From Agromyces sp. SYSU T00194 (GTDB lineage Bacteria; Actinomycetota; Actinomycetes; Actinomycetales; Microbacteriaceae): a DNA stretch of 64,000 nucleotides. Of this stretch, positions 1 through 10,028 are shown piece by piece. The notes beneath the pieces are model-generated. The model saw only the letters and a program-made list of their open reading frames with translations, had not been told where the DNA came from and did not search any database. The position numbers were made by a program, and so were the translations under genes. Location: assembly GCF_040496035.1 (NCBI RefSeq), contig NZ_JBEPJZ010000001.1, forward strand, positions 1,302,001 through 1,366,000, read 5' to 3'. Positions within the stretch are counted from its first letter, which is position 1; every line of letters starts with the position of its first letter.

Positions 1-295
1 CGTCGACCGTGACGTCGCGATCGGTGCGCAGGTCGGCCACGAGTGCGTCCAGGGCCTCCTGCGAGTCGACGCCCCAGACGACCTCGCGGATGCCGGGGTT
101 GCCCGGCTCGACCGACGCGGGCAGGTCGGGGTCGTCCATGGGCCGCAGCACCACGGTCTGCCCGACCTGGGTGGTGAGCACCGCCCGCTGGGCGGACTGC
201 TCGCGGAGGGCGAGCCCGAAGTCGATGAAGAAGCGCACGCACTCGTCGATGTCGTCGACGCCGTACGTGACGGACTCGATGCGCTCGATCGCCAT
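1..295 (-). CDS. VOC (glyoxalase/bleomycin-resistance) family protein, C-terminally cut by window edge
   Basis: The visible 98 residues begin MAIERIESVTYGVDDIDECV and show the beta-alpha-beta start of a vicinal-oxygen-chelate module: an opening strand, then the YGVDDID/CVRFFIDFG segment where these enzymes usually turn from ligand strand to helix. A second strand pair follows (VLTTQVGQTVVLRP). The reading frame runs off the left edge, so the C-terminal half is unseen. It ends 13 nt after the MarR gene on the same strand, so the two are probably co-transcribed and the MarR protein may control it. Substrate cannot be told; VOC proteins include extradiol dioxygenases, glyoxalases and resistance proteins. 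The fold call is fairly safe, the function is not. Confidence 0.7.
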   Translation of the reverse strand, partial: MAIERIESVTYGVDDIDECVRFFIDFGLALREQSAQRAVLTTQVGQTVVLRPMDDPDLPASVEPGNPGIREVVWGVDSQEALDALVADLRTDRDVTVD

Positions 296-308
296 GGTGG
301 GCTGCCTT

Positions 309-773
309 TCAGCGGGTGGGGAGGGGGAGGTCGGCGCCGGCGGTCAGCCGGTCGCGCAGGGCGGTGAGGGTGCGGGTCGCGCGGGCGAGCGCGTCGGGGT
401 CGCCGTCCCACGCCTCGGCGAGCACTCCGGCCCAGCCGGCGCGGAGCGAGGCGAGGGTGTCGTCGGCGGCGCGGGTCGAGAAGATGCGCACGACGCGGCG
501 GTCGTGCTCGTCGGGCACGGACTCGACGAAGCCGCGCTCGCGCAGCTCCTTGAGGGCGGTGCTGACGTTGGCGCGCTGGAGGCCCGTGCGGGTGGCGATC
601 TGCGACGGCGTGCTGCCGGGCGCGCCGTGCACGCAGCTCATGATCTGGCTGAGGTTCTGCGTGAGCGGGGCATCCGAGCCGGCCGCGGCACTGCGCACGC
701 GCATCTCGCGGACGATGTCGTTGGCGACCGCCGCGAGTTCGACGAACGTCGCGTCGACACCGGTGTCGTCCAT
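309..773 (-). CDS. MarR family transcriptional regulator
   Basis: A 154-residue protein with the MarR winged-helix layout. There is an N-terminal dimerisation helix, then helix-turn-helix around residues 54-80 (TPSQIATRTGLQRANVSTAL) and a wing with DEHDRRVVRIF near residues 88-98, the DxRxxR-like signature of the family. A long C-terminal helix completes the dimer interface. The start ATG is preceded by GAGGAGG, a clear Shine-Dalgarno sequence. It is first in a two-gene unit with the downstream VOC gene and is divergent from the sulfatase. A palindrome just upstream (799-811) is a plausible autoregulatory operator. MarR proteins commonly repress a neighbouring enzyme gene until a small aromatic or oxidant binds; the ligand here is unknown. 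Confidence 0.85.
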   Translation of the reverse strand: MDDTGVDATFVELAAVANDIVREMRVRSAAAGSDAPLTQNLSQIMSCVHGAPGSTPSQIATRTGLQRANVSTALKELRERGFVESVPDEHDRRVVRIFSTRAADDTLASLRAGWAGVLAEAWDGDPDALARATRTLTALRDRLTAGADLPLPTR

Positions 774-798
774 GGGGCCTCCTCGCCGAGATGGTTAT

Positions 799-811
799 CG
801 ATTCATAATCG
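799..811. promoter_or_regulatory. Candidate MarR operator palindrome
   Basis: CGATTCATAATCG is a 13-bp perfect dyad (arms CGATT/AATCG) in an AT-rich patch 26 nt upstream of the MarR start. A possible minus-strand -10 (TACGAT, 808-813) overlaps it. A second perfect palindrome, GTCGCGATCGCGAC, lies at 815-828. Binding is inferred only from position and symmetry. Confidence 0.4.
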
Positions 812-931
812 TATGTCGCGATCGCGACCTCGGCAAGCGGCACGGCGGACGCCGGGCGTCGGCAATGCTTGCGCCGCATGCACTCTCGCCCGACCGACAC
901 TGGGACGGACTGCAACGCCCGAAGGAGTGCC

Positions 932-2497
932 GTGCCCGAACCGACCACCCGCCCCGACGTCATCGTGATCCTCGCCGACGACCTCGGGTTCTCCGACCTC
1001 GCGTCCTACGGCGGGGAGATCCCCACCCCGCACCTCGACCGGCTCGCGGAGCGGGGCGTGCGGATGACGAGCTTCACCACGACCCCGCGGTGCAGCCCCA
1101 CGCGCGCGTCGCTGCTCACCGGCCGACACTCGCACGAGGTCGGCATCGGCGTGCTCACGCGCACGGTCGGGTACCGCGGTTCGCTCGACCCCGGCGTGCC
1201 CACCCTCGCCACCGTGCTCGCCGATGCCGGCTACCTCACGAGCCTCACCGGCAAGTGGCACCTCTCCGCCGACGTGCGCGAACCGAACGAGACCTGGCCG
1301 ACCCGACGCGGGTTCGAGGACGTCTTCGCCATCATGGGCGGTGCCACCAGCTACTTCGGCCCGAAGGCGTTCATCCGCGGCGAGGAACCGTTCGACGTGC
1401 CGGCCGACGACGCCTTCTACCTCACCGACGCGCTCACCGACCACGCGCTCGAGGTCGTCGACCGCGCCGCGCGCGAGCAGCGGCCCTACTTCCTGTACCT
1501 CGCGTACACCGCGCCGCACTGGCCGCTGCAGGCGCCCGAGGCCGACATCGCCGCGCACCGGGGCCGCTACGCCGCGGGGTGGGATGCCGCGCGCGAGGCG
1601 CGCGAGCGCCGCCAGGCCGAGCTCGGGTTGTTCCCCGCCCCGTTCCCCGCGTCGCCGCGCGACCCCGAGGAGCCTGCGTGGGACGACGCCGACGACCGCG
1701 AGTGGCAGCAGCGCCGCATGGAGGTCTTCGCCGCCCAGGTGACGGCGATGGATCGCGGCATCGGGCGGCTGCTCGACGACCTCGAGGCCCGCGGCGCGCT
1801 CGACGACACCCTCGTGCTGTTCCTCTCCGACAACGGGGCGGAGGCCGAGGAGCTGCGGGTGGGGCGGTTCCTCTCCCCGCACGTCACGCCGGCCACCACC
1901 CGCGACGGACGCGACGTCTCGATCGGCAACGCCCCGTCGATCGAGCCCGGTCGCGATGACACCTTCACGAGCTACGGGCGCCCGTGGGCGAACCTGTCGA
2001 ACACGCCGTTCCGGCGGTACAAGAAGTGGGTGCACGAGGGGGGCATCGCGGCGCCGCTGATCGCGTCGTGGCCGGCCGGCGGCATCCCGGAGGGCTCGCT
2101 CGTGCACGCGCCGACCCATGTGATCGACCTGCTCCCGACCATCGCCACGGCGACGGGCGCGGATGCCCCCGAGGAGGTCGCGGGCACGGACGTGCTCGAC
2201 GTGCTGCGCGGCGGCGAGGCATCCGACCGCCCCCTGTTCTGGGAGCACATCGGCAATGCGGCGATCCGCGTCGGCCGCCACAAGCTCGCCCGCGAGTACG
2301 GCTCGCCGTGGGAGCTCTACGACCTCGAGGTCGATCGCGCGGAGCTGGACGACCTGGCCGCCCGGAATCCGGAGCTCGTCGCCTCGCTCGCCGCGCAGTG
2401 GCAGGAGTGGGCCGACACCCACGGGGTCGTCCCGTTCTCCGAGCTCCAGGACCTCTACGAGGCGCGCGGCCTCCCGCGCTGGCAGGCGCAGAGCTGA
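932..2497 (+). CDS. Sulfatase (arylsulfatase-type, Cys-type active site)
   Basis: A 521-residue sulfatase of the alkaline-phosphatase superfamily that hydrolyses sulfate esters. The N-terminal metal ligands Asp16-Asp17 sit in VIVILADDLGFSDLASYGG. Cys54 in RCSPTRASLLTGRH is the residue converted to formylglycine by the maturation system. Also visible are GKWHL, the LFLSDNGAE metal-site segment in the middle, and a typical C-terminal WELYDLEVD substrate-pocket strand. The GTG at 932 was chosen because GAAGGAG (921-927) precedes it and the protein then starts directly before the core; an ATG at 869 would add 21 unsupported residues. No signal peptide is seen, suggesting a cytoplasmic enzyme. A formylglycine-generating enzyme is not in the window. 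The natural substrate is unknown. A strong terminator follows. Confidence 0.9.
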   Translation: MPEPTTRPDVIVILADDLGFSDLASYGGEIPTPHLDRLAERGVRMTSFTTTPRCSPTRASLLTGRHSHEVGIGVLTRTVGYRGSLDPGVPTLATVLADAGYLTSLTGKWHLSADVREPNETWPTRRGFEDVFAIMGGATSYFGPKAFIRGEEPFDVPADDAFYLTDALTDHALEVVDRAAREQRPYFLYLAYTAPHWPLQAPEADIAAHRGRYAAGWDAAREARERRQAELGLFPAPFPASPRDPEEPAWDDADDREWQQRRMEVFAAQVTAMDRGIGRLLDDLEARGALDDTLVLFLSDNGAEAEELRVGRFLSPHVTPATTRDGRDVSIGNAPSIEPGRDDTFTSYGRPWANLSNTPFRRYKKWVHEGGIAAPLIASWPAGGIPEGSLVHAPTHVIDLLPTIATATGADAPEEVAGTDVLDVLRGGEASDRPLFWEHIGNAAIRVGRHKLAREYGSPWELYDLEVDRAELDDLAARNPELVASLAAQWQEWADTHGVVPFSELQDLYEARGLPRWQAQS

Positions 2498-2547
2498 TCG
2501 GATGCCCCCGGGCGCCGCCGCTCTCGTCGGGCCGCACACCCGTGCAG

Positions 2548-2590
2548 ACGCGAGGGCGCCCGTGCCGGATCGACACGGGCGCCCTCGCGT
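2548..2590. terminator. Bidirectional intrinsic terminator between convergent genes
   Basis: Perfect 17-bp inverted repeat (ACGCGAGGGCGCCCGTG and its complement) with a 9-nt loop, placed between the converging sulfatase and ABC ATPase genes. There is no T-tract, as is usual for high-GC actinobacteria. Confidence 0.8.
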
Positions 2591-2593
2591 GCG

Positions 2594-3486
<893 letters not shown>

Positions 3487-3490
<4 letters not shown>

Positions 3491-5571
3491 CGGGGCACCG
3501 CCTCGAGGGTCAGCTCGTCGGCCCGGACGCAGCGCACGTCGTCGACGAGGGGGACGGGAGCGGACGTGCACTGCTCGGTCGCGAACGCGCAGCGGTTGGC
3601 GAAGTGGCATCCGGTCGGCCACTCGCCCGCGAGCGGCACGCGGCCGGAGATCGTCGGCAGCCGGTCGACCTGCGCGTCCGAGGCGGGGTTCGCCGCCAGG
3701 AGCGCCGACGTGTACGGGTGCCGGGGAGCGTGGAAGAGGTCGGTCGTGGTGCCGACCTCGACGATCTCGCCGGCGTACATGATCGCCGCCCGGTCGCAGG
3801 TCTCGGCGACCACGCCGAGGTCGTGCGTGATGAGCAGCACGCCCATGCCGTACTCGTCGCGGAGGTCGAGGATGAGGTCGAGCACCTGCGCCTGCGTGGT
3901 GACGTCGAGCGCCGACGTCGCCTCGTCGGCGATGAGCAGCTTCGGGTCGGCGGCCAGCGCCATCGCGATCGCGACGCGCTGCGCCATGCCTCCCGAGAAC
4001 TGGTGCGGGTAGTGGTCCAGCCGCGAGCGCGGCTCGGTCACGCCGACCCGGTCGAGCAGCTCGACCGCGCGCTCGCGCGCCTCGGAGACCGACATGCCCT
4101 TGTGCTCGCGCAGCGGCTCGATGAGCTGCTTGCCGACCGTGTGCACGGGCGACAGCGCCGACAGCGGGTCCTGGAAGACGACGCCGATGCCCGCGCCGCG
4201 CACGGCGCGCAGCGCCTTCTGCGATCGGAACGCGATCTGGTCGCCGTCGAACATGATCGACCCGGCCGCCAGGCGCGTCCGCGGCGGGAGGAGGCCCATG
4301 ACGGCCTTCGCGAACATCGACTTGCCCGAGCCCGACTCGCCGAGCAGGCCGACGATCTCGCCGGGCCCGATCGACAGGTTGGCGCCCGAGACCAGCGGCA
4401 CGACATCGCCCTCGGGGCGCTCGAGCGAGACCGAGAGGCCGCGGACGTCGAGCACCGCGCCCTCGACCGGGTCGGGGAGCGTCTCGGTCGCGCCGGTGGG
4501 CGTGCGGAACTCGTCGGCCGAGGCGTCCCACGGGCCACGTGCATCGGGGGCGGCGTCGTCGGCGCTCTGCGCGCCCATCGAGTACGTCTGGCCGGGCAGC
4601 GTCGCGGCCGACGCGGTCGGGGCGTTGCTCATGGAGGGGAGTTCGCCCGTGGTCAGCCTCTTCCGCGGCGACTTCCGCACGCCGCCGGTGATGGCGTCGT
4701 TCAGCCCGTCGCCGAACAGGTTGAAGGCGAGCACCGTGACGATGATGGCGATGCCGGGCGGGAACGCGAGGAAGGGCTGCTGGGCCTGGTGCTCGACCGC
4801 GCCGCTCAGCATGCCGCCCCACGTGGGGGTGTCGCGGTCGAGGCCGACGCCGAGGAAGCTGAGGCCCGACTCGATCATGATCGCCGAGCCGAAGAACACG
4901 GCCGCCTGGATGATGATCGGGCCGACGAGGTTCGGGAGCACCTGGCGGAAGATGATCACCCGCTCCTTCATGCCCACCACGTGCGCCGACTCGACGTAGA
5001 GCTTGTGGCGCTCGGTCAACGTGACCGCACGGGTCAGTCGCGCGAAGCCCATCGTGAAGATGAGGCCGATCGCGAACATCAGCGTCCAGAGGCTGCGCCC
5101 GAGGATCGCGATGACGGCGAGGGCGACCAGGATGCCCGGCAGCGCCTGGGCGACGTCGACGAGACGCGAGCCGAGCCGGTCGGTCCAGCCGCCGCGGTAC
5201 CCGAGCAGGAGTCCGATCGGCACGCCCAGGAGCGCGGCGATGACGACCGAGCCCAGCGCGACCACGAGCGCCACACGCGTGCCGTAGAGGAGCCGGCTGA
5301 ACTCGTCCTGCCCGAGGTCGTTCGTGCCGAGCCAGTGTGCGGCCGTCGGCCCCGACAGGAGCGTCGAGTAGTCCGACTGGTTCGGGTCGTACGGTGCGAT
5401 GAGCGGCGCGAAGATCGCGACCAGCGCGAGGAAGACGATCACGAAGAACGCCGTGACCGTCAGCGGCTGGCGCCGCACCCGGTCGTAGATGCGCTTGGTG
5501 CTCGACGGGGACTTCGTCCCCTTCGCCGGCTTCGGCGCGCGCGCGAGGTTGATGCTGTACGTGTCGGTCAT
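3487..5571 (-). CDS. Fused ABC permease (OppC type) and ATP-binding protein (OppD type)
   Basis: A single 694-residue frame combining two importer subunits. Residues 1-~300 are an OppC/DppC permease: an N-terminal extension, first membrane helix (FFVIVFLALVAIFAPLIAPY), the periplasmic LLSGPTAAHWLGTNDLGQDEFSR segment, and five further helices with the EAA loop around ESAHVVGMKERVI. A hydrophilic linker (~300-370) follows. The ATPase (~370-690) has Walker A GESGSGKSM, signature FSGGMAQRVAIAMAL, Walker B LLIADEATSALD, H-loop LLITHDLGVV, and the oligopeptide-family C-terminal cysteine cluster GCHFANRCAFATEQC. The internal ATG near 4632 lacks a ribosome site, so an independent ATPase start looks unlikely. 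ATGA overlaps exist at both ends. Permease/ATPase fusions of this kind are known in actinobacteria. Confidence 0.88.
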
Positions 5572-6512
5572 TCGGGGCGCGCCTTCGGGTTGAGCAGGCC
5601 GTAGCAGATGTCGAGCACGAGGTTCACGAGGATCACGATCACGGCGATCATGAGCACGCCGCCCTGCACGACCGGGAAGTCCTTGCCGATGACGCTGCGG
5701 AGCATGAGGTCGCCGATGCCCGGGAACGCGAACACCTGGCCGACGACGAAGCTCGCGCCGATCAGGATGCTCACGGTGAGTCCCGTCGAGGCGAGCACGG
5801 GGATGAGCGCGTTCTTCAGGCCGTAGCGGAAGATCACGCGGCGACGCGACATGCCGGTCGCTGTGAGCGTGTCGACCCAGCGGGCCGAGAGCGTCTCGGC
5901 CATCGACGTGCGCATCGATCGTGCGATGAGCGCGGCCGAGCCGACGCCGAGCGCGATCGACGGCAGGATGAGGCCCTGCGCCCACTTGAGCGGATCGACC
6001 TCGATGGGCGTGTACGCGAGTACCGGCACCCAGCCGAGCTGCACCGAGAACACGAGCAGCAGGATGATGCCGAGCCAGAACTCCGGGATCGCGACCGTGA
6101 TCGCGGTGACGGTGGTCGTCACCCGGTCGGTGGTCGAGCCGGGGCGGGTGCCGCCGAGCAGGCCGAGCGTGAGGCCGATCAGGACGGCGACGACGAGGCC
6201 GCCGAAGACGAGCGACAGTGTCGCCGGCATCCGCTCGAGCAGCATGTCGGTGACCGGTCGGCCGACGGCGTACGAGTTGCCGAGGTCGCCCTGGAACGCG
6301 GCGCCGAACCACGTGAACATCCGCGACCAGAACGGCTGGTCGAGGCCGAGTTGCGCCTCGACGGCGGCGATGCGTTCGGGGTTCGCCGATGTGCCGAGGA
6401 TCGCAGCTGCTGGGCTGCCGGGCACCAGGTAGGTCATCAGGAAGACGACCAGGGCGACCAGGATGAGCTGGGGGACCGCAAGGGCGAGGCGGAAGGAGAT
6501 GAGCTTGCCCAT
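5568..6512 (-). CDS. ABC transporter permease (OppB/DppB type)
   Basis: A 314-residue membrane protein with six predicted helices, beginning in ISFRLALAVPQLILVALVVF and followed by the family motif TYLVPGSPAAAILG. The EAA cytoplasmic loop lies at WVDTLTATGMSRRRVIFRYG, and the last helices end in DICYGLLNPKARPE. The ATG at 6512 is chosen over an upstream GTG at 6524 because GGAGGA lies just before it. The stop overlaps the start of the OppC-OppD fusion (ATGA). It forms the transmembrane channel with the OppC half. Confidence 0.92.
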   Translation of the reverse strand: MGKLISFRLALAVPQLILVALVVFLMTYLVPGSPAAAILGTSANPERIAAVEAQLGLDQPFWSRMFTWFGAAFQGDLGNSYAVGRPVTDMLLERMPATLSLVFGGLVVAVLIGLTLGLLGGTRPGSTTDRVTTTVTAITVAIPEFWLGIILLLVFSVQLGWVPVLAYTPIEVDPLKWAQGLILPSIALGVGSAALIARSMRTSMAETLSARWVDTLTATGMSRRRVIFRYGLKNALIPVLASTGLTVSILIGASFVVGQVFAFPGIGDLMLRSVIGKDFPVVQGGVLMIAVIVILVNLVLDICYGLLNPKARPE

Positions 6513-6568
6513 CAGTCCTCCCACCTCGCCGTGTACTGCATGTGTGTCACTTGAATCCGTGTGTCGAA

Positions 6569-8086
6569 TCAGCCCGCGGGAGTGATCTCACGAAGGTTGA
6601 GGTTGTTCGCCTCGAACGGGTAGGCCGGGGCCTCGACGTTCGCGACGGTGTCGGAATTGTAGGCGATGACCTCGAAGCCGCGAGCGTGTGCACAGGTGAG
6701 CGCCTCGTCCGCGATGATCTTCGTCACGTCGGCCCACAGCGCGTCGGCCTCCTCGGAGTCGCCGGCGGCGATGGCCGCATCGGCGGCCGACTTCAGCTCG
6801 TCGCTCTCCTCGCCCGACGGGTTGCCGCCGGCGTCGGCCGCGAACCACGCCTTGTACCACTCGAACGGCGTCAGCTCGTCGTTGGAGCCCAGTCCGATCG
6901 GGTAGGTGCCGCTGTTCCAGCCCTGGAACCACTCGGGCGGCGGAACGGTCGAGACCGAGATGCCGAACCCGTCGAGCTGGCTCGCCTGGTCCATGTAGAT
7001 GGTCGACTGCGTCGTGGTGAACGGCGCGGCGATCATCTCGCCGTCGATCGTCGGGCTGCCGGCCGAGCTCCAGAGCGCGTTCGCCTCGTCGAGGTCGGTC
7101 GGGTACCCGGTGATGTCGGGGTTGTAGCCCTGGGTGCCCTCGAGGAAGTGCTGCGTCGCGGTCTCGCCGCCGTTCACGTCGACCATCTGCTGCACGTCGA
7201 ACGTGTAGCAGATCGCCTGCCGCACCTCGACGTCCTCGAACAGTCCGCCGGGGCCGCGGTCGAAGAACATCACGTTGTTGCGGATGGCGGGGTACTCGAA
7301 CGTGTCGACGGTGGTGCCGTCGTAGCGGGGGAGCACCTCATCCTCGGTGTCGGTCACGTCGATCTCGCCGTTGATCACGGCGGCCGCGGCGGCCTCGTCG
7401 TCGGGGATCGCGTAGAGCTCGACGTTCGCGAACCCGGGGGCGTCGCCCCAGTAGTCGTCGAACTCGGTGAAGCTCATGACGGTGCCGGTGGTCGAGCCGT
7501 CCGCGTCGTACGCCCAGGGCGACGTGCCGACCGGGTCGGTGGCGATGCTGCCGTCCTCGATGGCGGCGGGGCTGCCGATCGGCAGCACGCGCGTCGACAG
7601 GGTCGTCGGCATCGAGGGGGTCGGGCCGGAGAAGTTCAGCACGACCGTTGCGTCGTCCGGCGTGTCGACCGAGTCGATGACCGCGAGCTGCGCACCGAAC
7701 GGGCCGGGGGTGTTCTTGACCGTGTCGATGTTCACCGCCACGGCCTCGGCATCGAACGGCTCGCCGTCGTGGAACACGACGCCCTGACGGAGGTTGAGGG
7801 TCAGCGACGTCGAGTCGTCGCTCAGCTCCCAGCTCTCCGCGAGGCCCGGGGCGAGCTCGCCCGCGTCGTCCCGGGTGATGAGGTTCTCGTAGACGATCCG
7901 CATCGGGCCGCCCTCGAACTCGTACCCGGGGGTCCAGGTCTCGGGGAACGCGCCGAAGTTCAGGCGCAGGGTTCCGGATGCCTCTGCTGCGGTCTCTTCC
8001 GGGGTCTCATCGGTCGACGTGCAACCGGTGAGGAGGAGCGCGGCGATTCCCAGCGGGATCGTCGCCCTCAGTGCGATGGACTTCAT
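6569..8086 (-). CDS. ABC transporter substrate-binding lipoprotein (SBP family 5)
   Basis: A 505-residue extracytoplasmic binding protein, first gene of the importer operon. The signal peptide is MKSIALRATIPLG-IAALLLTGC with lipobox LTGC, so Cys22 would be lipidated and anchor the protein outside the membrane. Family-5 landmarks include the early LAESWELSDDSTSLTLNLR and FHDGEPFDAEAV segments and WFQGWNSGTYPIGLGSNDE near the ligand cleft in the C-terminal half. ATG 8086 is preceded by GGAGG. The sequence lacks features that would name the ligand; peptides are the default for the family, but sugars or opines are possible. A LysR-type regulator is divergently encoded upstream and a dyad lies beside the promoter. 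Confidence 0.9.
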   Translation of the reverse strand: MKSIALRATIPLGIAALLLTGCTSTDETPEETAAEASGTLRLNFGAFPETWTPGYEFEGGPMRIVYENLITRDDAGELAPGLAESWELSDDSTSLTLNLRQGVVFHDGEPFDAEAVAVNIDTVKNTPGPFGAQLAVIDSVDTPDDATVVLNFSGPTPSMPTTLSTRVLPIGSPAAIEDGSIATDPVGTSPWAYDADGSTTGTVMSFTEFDDYWGDAPGFANVELYAIPDDEAAAAAVINGEIDVTDTEDEVLPRYDGTTVDTFEYPAIRNNVMFFDRGPGGLFEDVEVRQAICYTFDVQQMVDVNGGETATQHFLEGTQGYNPDITGYPTDLDEANALWSSAGSPTIDGEMIAAPFTTTQSTIYMDQASQLDGFGISVSTVPPPEWFQGWNSGTYPIGLGSNDELTPFEWYKAWFAADAGGNPSGEESDELKSAADAAIAAGDSEEADALWADVTKIIADEALTCAHARGFEVIAYNSDTVANVEAPAYPFEANNLNLREITPAG

Positions 8087-8191
8087 GATGCTCTGACGCC
8101 TCCTTGCGTAGTGACCCGTGGACACGGGCCGAGCGTGGTCATGCGATGGCCCCCCGCGGTTCGTCGGGGTTCACCGGTGGTGCTGTGCCCA

Positions 8192-8223
8192 CACGCTACA
8201 TATCGGGAACGGAGCCAGATATG
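8192..8223 (-). promoter_or_regulatory. Promoter of the Opp-like operon with LysR-type dyad
   Basis: On the minus strand a TAGCGT -10 (8192-8197) lies directly downstream of a dyad with arms CATATC (8199-8204) and GATATG (8218-8223) separated by 13 nt. The spacing resembles a LysR ATATC-N-GATAT site, and the divergent LysR gene starts 142 nt away. The transcript would carry a leader of about 100 nt before the lipoprotein gene. Confidence 0.45.
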
Positions 8224-8364
8224 CCCAGAGGCGCAAGCTAATGGTGCATGCTCGTGCGGCTGGTCCATCCTCGCATCGGACGGGCGCGGGACCGGCCGGG
8301 GGTCGGGCGGTTACGCTGTTCACCGGTGCCGGCGCCGTTCACGTCGGCGTGGAGGAGGCAGCAC

Positions 8365-9264
8365 ATGGACCGCCTGGTCGTCATGCGGACGTTCGTCACA
8401 GTCGCCCGGTCGTCGAGCTTCAGCGGCGCTGCGCGCGAACTGGGCATCTCCGGCTCGCTCGTGTCGCGCCACGTCGCAGACCTCGAGCGACAGGTCGGCG
8501 TGCGCCTCGTGAACCGCACCGCCCGTTCGGTCAGCCTCACGGAGGCCGGGCAGCAGTACGCCGAGTTCGCGGAGCGCATCCTCGACGAGATCGACTCGGA
8601 GGACCACAAGCTCTCCCACTCGCAGGACGCCCCCGAGGGGCCGATCTCCGTGATCTGCCCGAAGTGGATCGGCACGCTCGACCTCGGCACCGCGATCGCG
8701 GCCTTCGTGCGGGAGCATCCGAAGATCAGCGTGCGGTTCGAGCTCGGCGGCATGTCCGATCGCAACTACGACTTCCTCGACCGCGGCTACGACGTGGCGT
8801 TCCACACGCGCGACCTGCGCGACTCGAACGTGCTCATCCGGCGCGTCTCCGAGCTGCCGTTCCTGCTCGTCGCGTCGGAGGACTACGTGCGGCGCAAGGG
8901 CCGGCCGACGACGGTGGCCGAGCTCGCGGACCTCGACTGCATCCTGCACCCGAACGACCCGGTGTGGCGCCTCGGGTCCGGGTCCGAGACCATCCACCAC
9001 AAGGTGCAGCACCCGGCCGTCGTCGCGAACTCCTACCTCGTCATCGAGAAGCTCGTCGAGGCGGGCTGCGGCATCGCGCTCATCCCGCGGCGGCCCGCGG
9101 TGCAGCGGCTCGAGGAGGGCTCGCTCGTGGAGCTGCTGCCGGAGCACGCACCGCCGGCGCGGTCGCTCTACGCCGTGCACGGCCCGGGCGGTCGCACGCC
9201 CGAGCGGGTGAAGGTGTTCCTGGACTTCATGACCGACTGGTTCCGCCGGCAGCCCGCCGCCTGA
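8365..9264 (+). CDS. LysR family transcriptional regulator
   Basis: A 299-residue protein. The N-terminal winged helix (residues 1-60) contains the LysR recognition segment SSFSGAARELGISGSLVSRHV and the linker RTARSVSLTEAGQQY. The remainder is the two-lobed effector domain, from PISVICPKWIGTLDLGTAIA to the C-terminal LYAVHGPGGRTPERVKVFLDFM, typical of the AmpR/GcvA/CrgA branch. ATG 8365 follows GGAGGAGG. It is divergent from the oligopeptide-type importer operon and probably controls it in response to an imported or derived metabolite. A terminator hairpin follows its stop. Confidence 0.9.
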   Translation: MDRLVVMRTFVTVARSSSFSGAARELGISGSLVSRHVADLERQVGVRLVNRTARSVSLTEAGQQYAEFAERILDEIDSEDHKLSHSQDAPEGPISVICPKWIGTLDLGTAIAAFVREHPKISVRFELGGMSDRNYDFLDRGYDVAFHTRDLRDSNVLIRRVSELPFLLVASEDYVRRKGRPTTVAELADLDCILHPNDPVWRLGSGSETIHHKVQHPAVVANSYLVIEKLVEAGCGIALIPRRPAVQRLEEGSLVELLPEHAPPARSLYAVHGPGGRTPERVKVFLDFMTDWFRRQPAA

Positions 9265-9293
9265 CGGTCCGGCGCACGGCACGCGCCGGACCG
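9265..9293. terminator. Bidirectional terminator hairpin
   Basis: CGGTCCGGCGC and its exact complement (11 bp arms, 7-nt loop) sit immediately after the LysR stop and before the 3' end of the converging AhpD-like gene. Confidence 0.75.
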
Positions 9294-9303
9294 CCGGCGG
9301 ACG

Positions 9304-9888
9304 TCACGCGTCGGCGGGTGCGACCTTCGCGTAGCCGCGCACGTCGGGGAACGGCGGCGTGCGGTCGGCCTGCAGGTCGACCTGGAACGTGTTCAGGCAC
9401 ATCGACAGCATGGTGAAGTTGCCGAGCAGGCCGATGGCGTCGACGAGCTGCTGGTCGGTGAACAGCTCCTTCAGGCGGGCGAACGTCTCGTCGGAGACGA
9501 AGTGCGTCGTGAGCAGCTCGACCGCGAAGTCGTGGAAGGCCGACAGTTCGGCGTCGTCGCCGAAGTCGGGCTCGCCCCAGGTCGCGAGGGCCTCGATGGC
9601 ACCCGCAGGCACGCCCGTCTCGACGGCCTTGTCGACGTGCGCGTTCCAGGAGAACTGCGCATCGAAGTAGCGGGCCGCGACGAGCAGGCTGTACTCGCGG
9701 ATGCGCTCGGGCATGCTGCAGTCGAAGCGCACGAACGCGCCGAGCGACTCGGTGCGGTCGCAGAGCTCCGGGCTGTGCAGCCAGACCTTGAACGGCCCGC
9801 CGATCTTGCCCCGCTTGGCGATGATGCGATCGGCGAGCTCGCGCTGCCGGTCGGTCATGTCGTCGTAGGGCGTGACGTCGAGTCGCAT
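9304..9888 (-). CDS. Carboxymuconolactone decarboxylase/AhpD-like family protein
   Basis: A 194-residue all-helical protein. The core RECSLLVAARYF-like segment here reads REYSLLVAARYFDAQFSWNAHVDKAVETG, matching the CMD helices that carry the active-site region. The CxxC pair of peroxidase-type AhpD proteins is absent, so a disulfide-reductase role is unlikely and a lactone decarboxylase or related hydrolytic role is more plausible. The ATG follows CCAGGAGGACCC, a strong ribosome site. It stands alone, convergent with LysR and divergent from the rhamnosidase. Family membership is clear; the substrate is not. Confidence 0.8.
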   Translation of the reverse strand: MRLDVTPYDDMTDRQRELADRIIAKRGKIGGPFKVWLHSPELCDRTESLGAFVRFDCSMPERIREYSLLVAARYFDAQFSWNAHVDKAVETGVPAGAIEALATWGEPDFGDDAELSAFHDFAVELLTTHFVSDETFARLKELFTDQQLVDAIGLLGNFTMLSMCLNTFQVDLQADRTPPFPDVRGYAKVAPADA

Positions 9889-10016
9889 GGGTCCTCCTGG
9901 GGTGCGGGCGCGCGTCGGCGCGCGTGATGACGGGGCCGAGCGTAGGCGGCCGCGCGTGGCGCCGGGAGGGCCGCACGGGCAACCTCAGCGTGCATCGCGC
10001 GAACCGTGCGCGCCCG

Positions 10017-10022
10017 TAGCGT
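10017..10022 (+). promoter_or_regulatory. Leaderless-type -10 box of the rhamnosidase gene
   Basis: TAGCGT ends 6 nt before the GTG at 10029, the spacing expected when transcription starts at the start codon. Confidence 0.5.
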
Positions 10023-10028
10023 GAGGTG

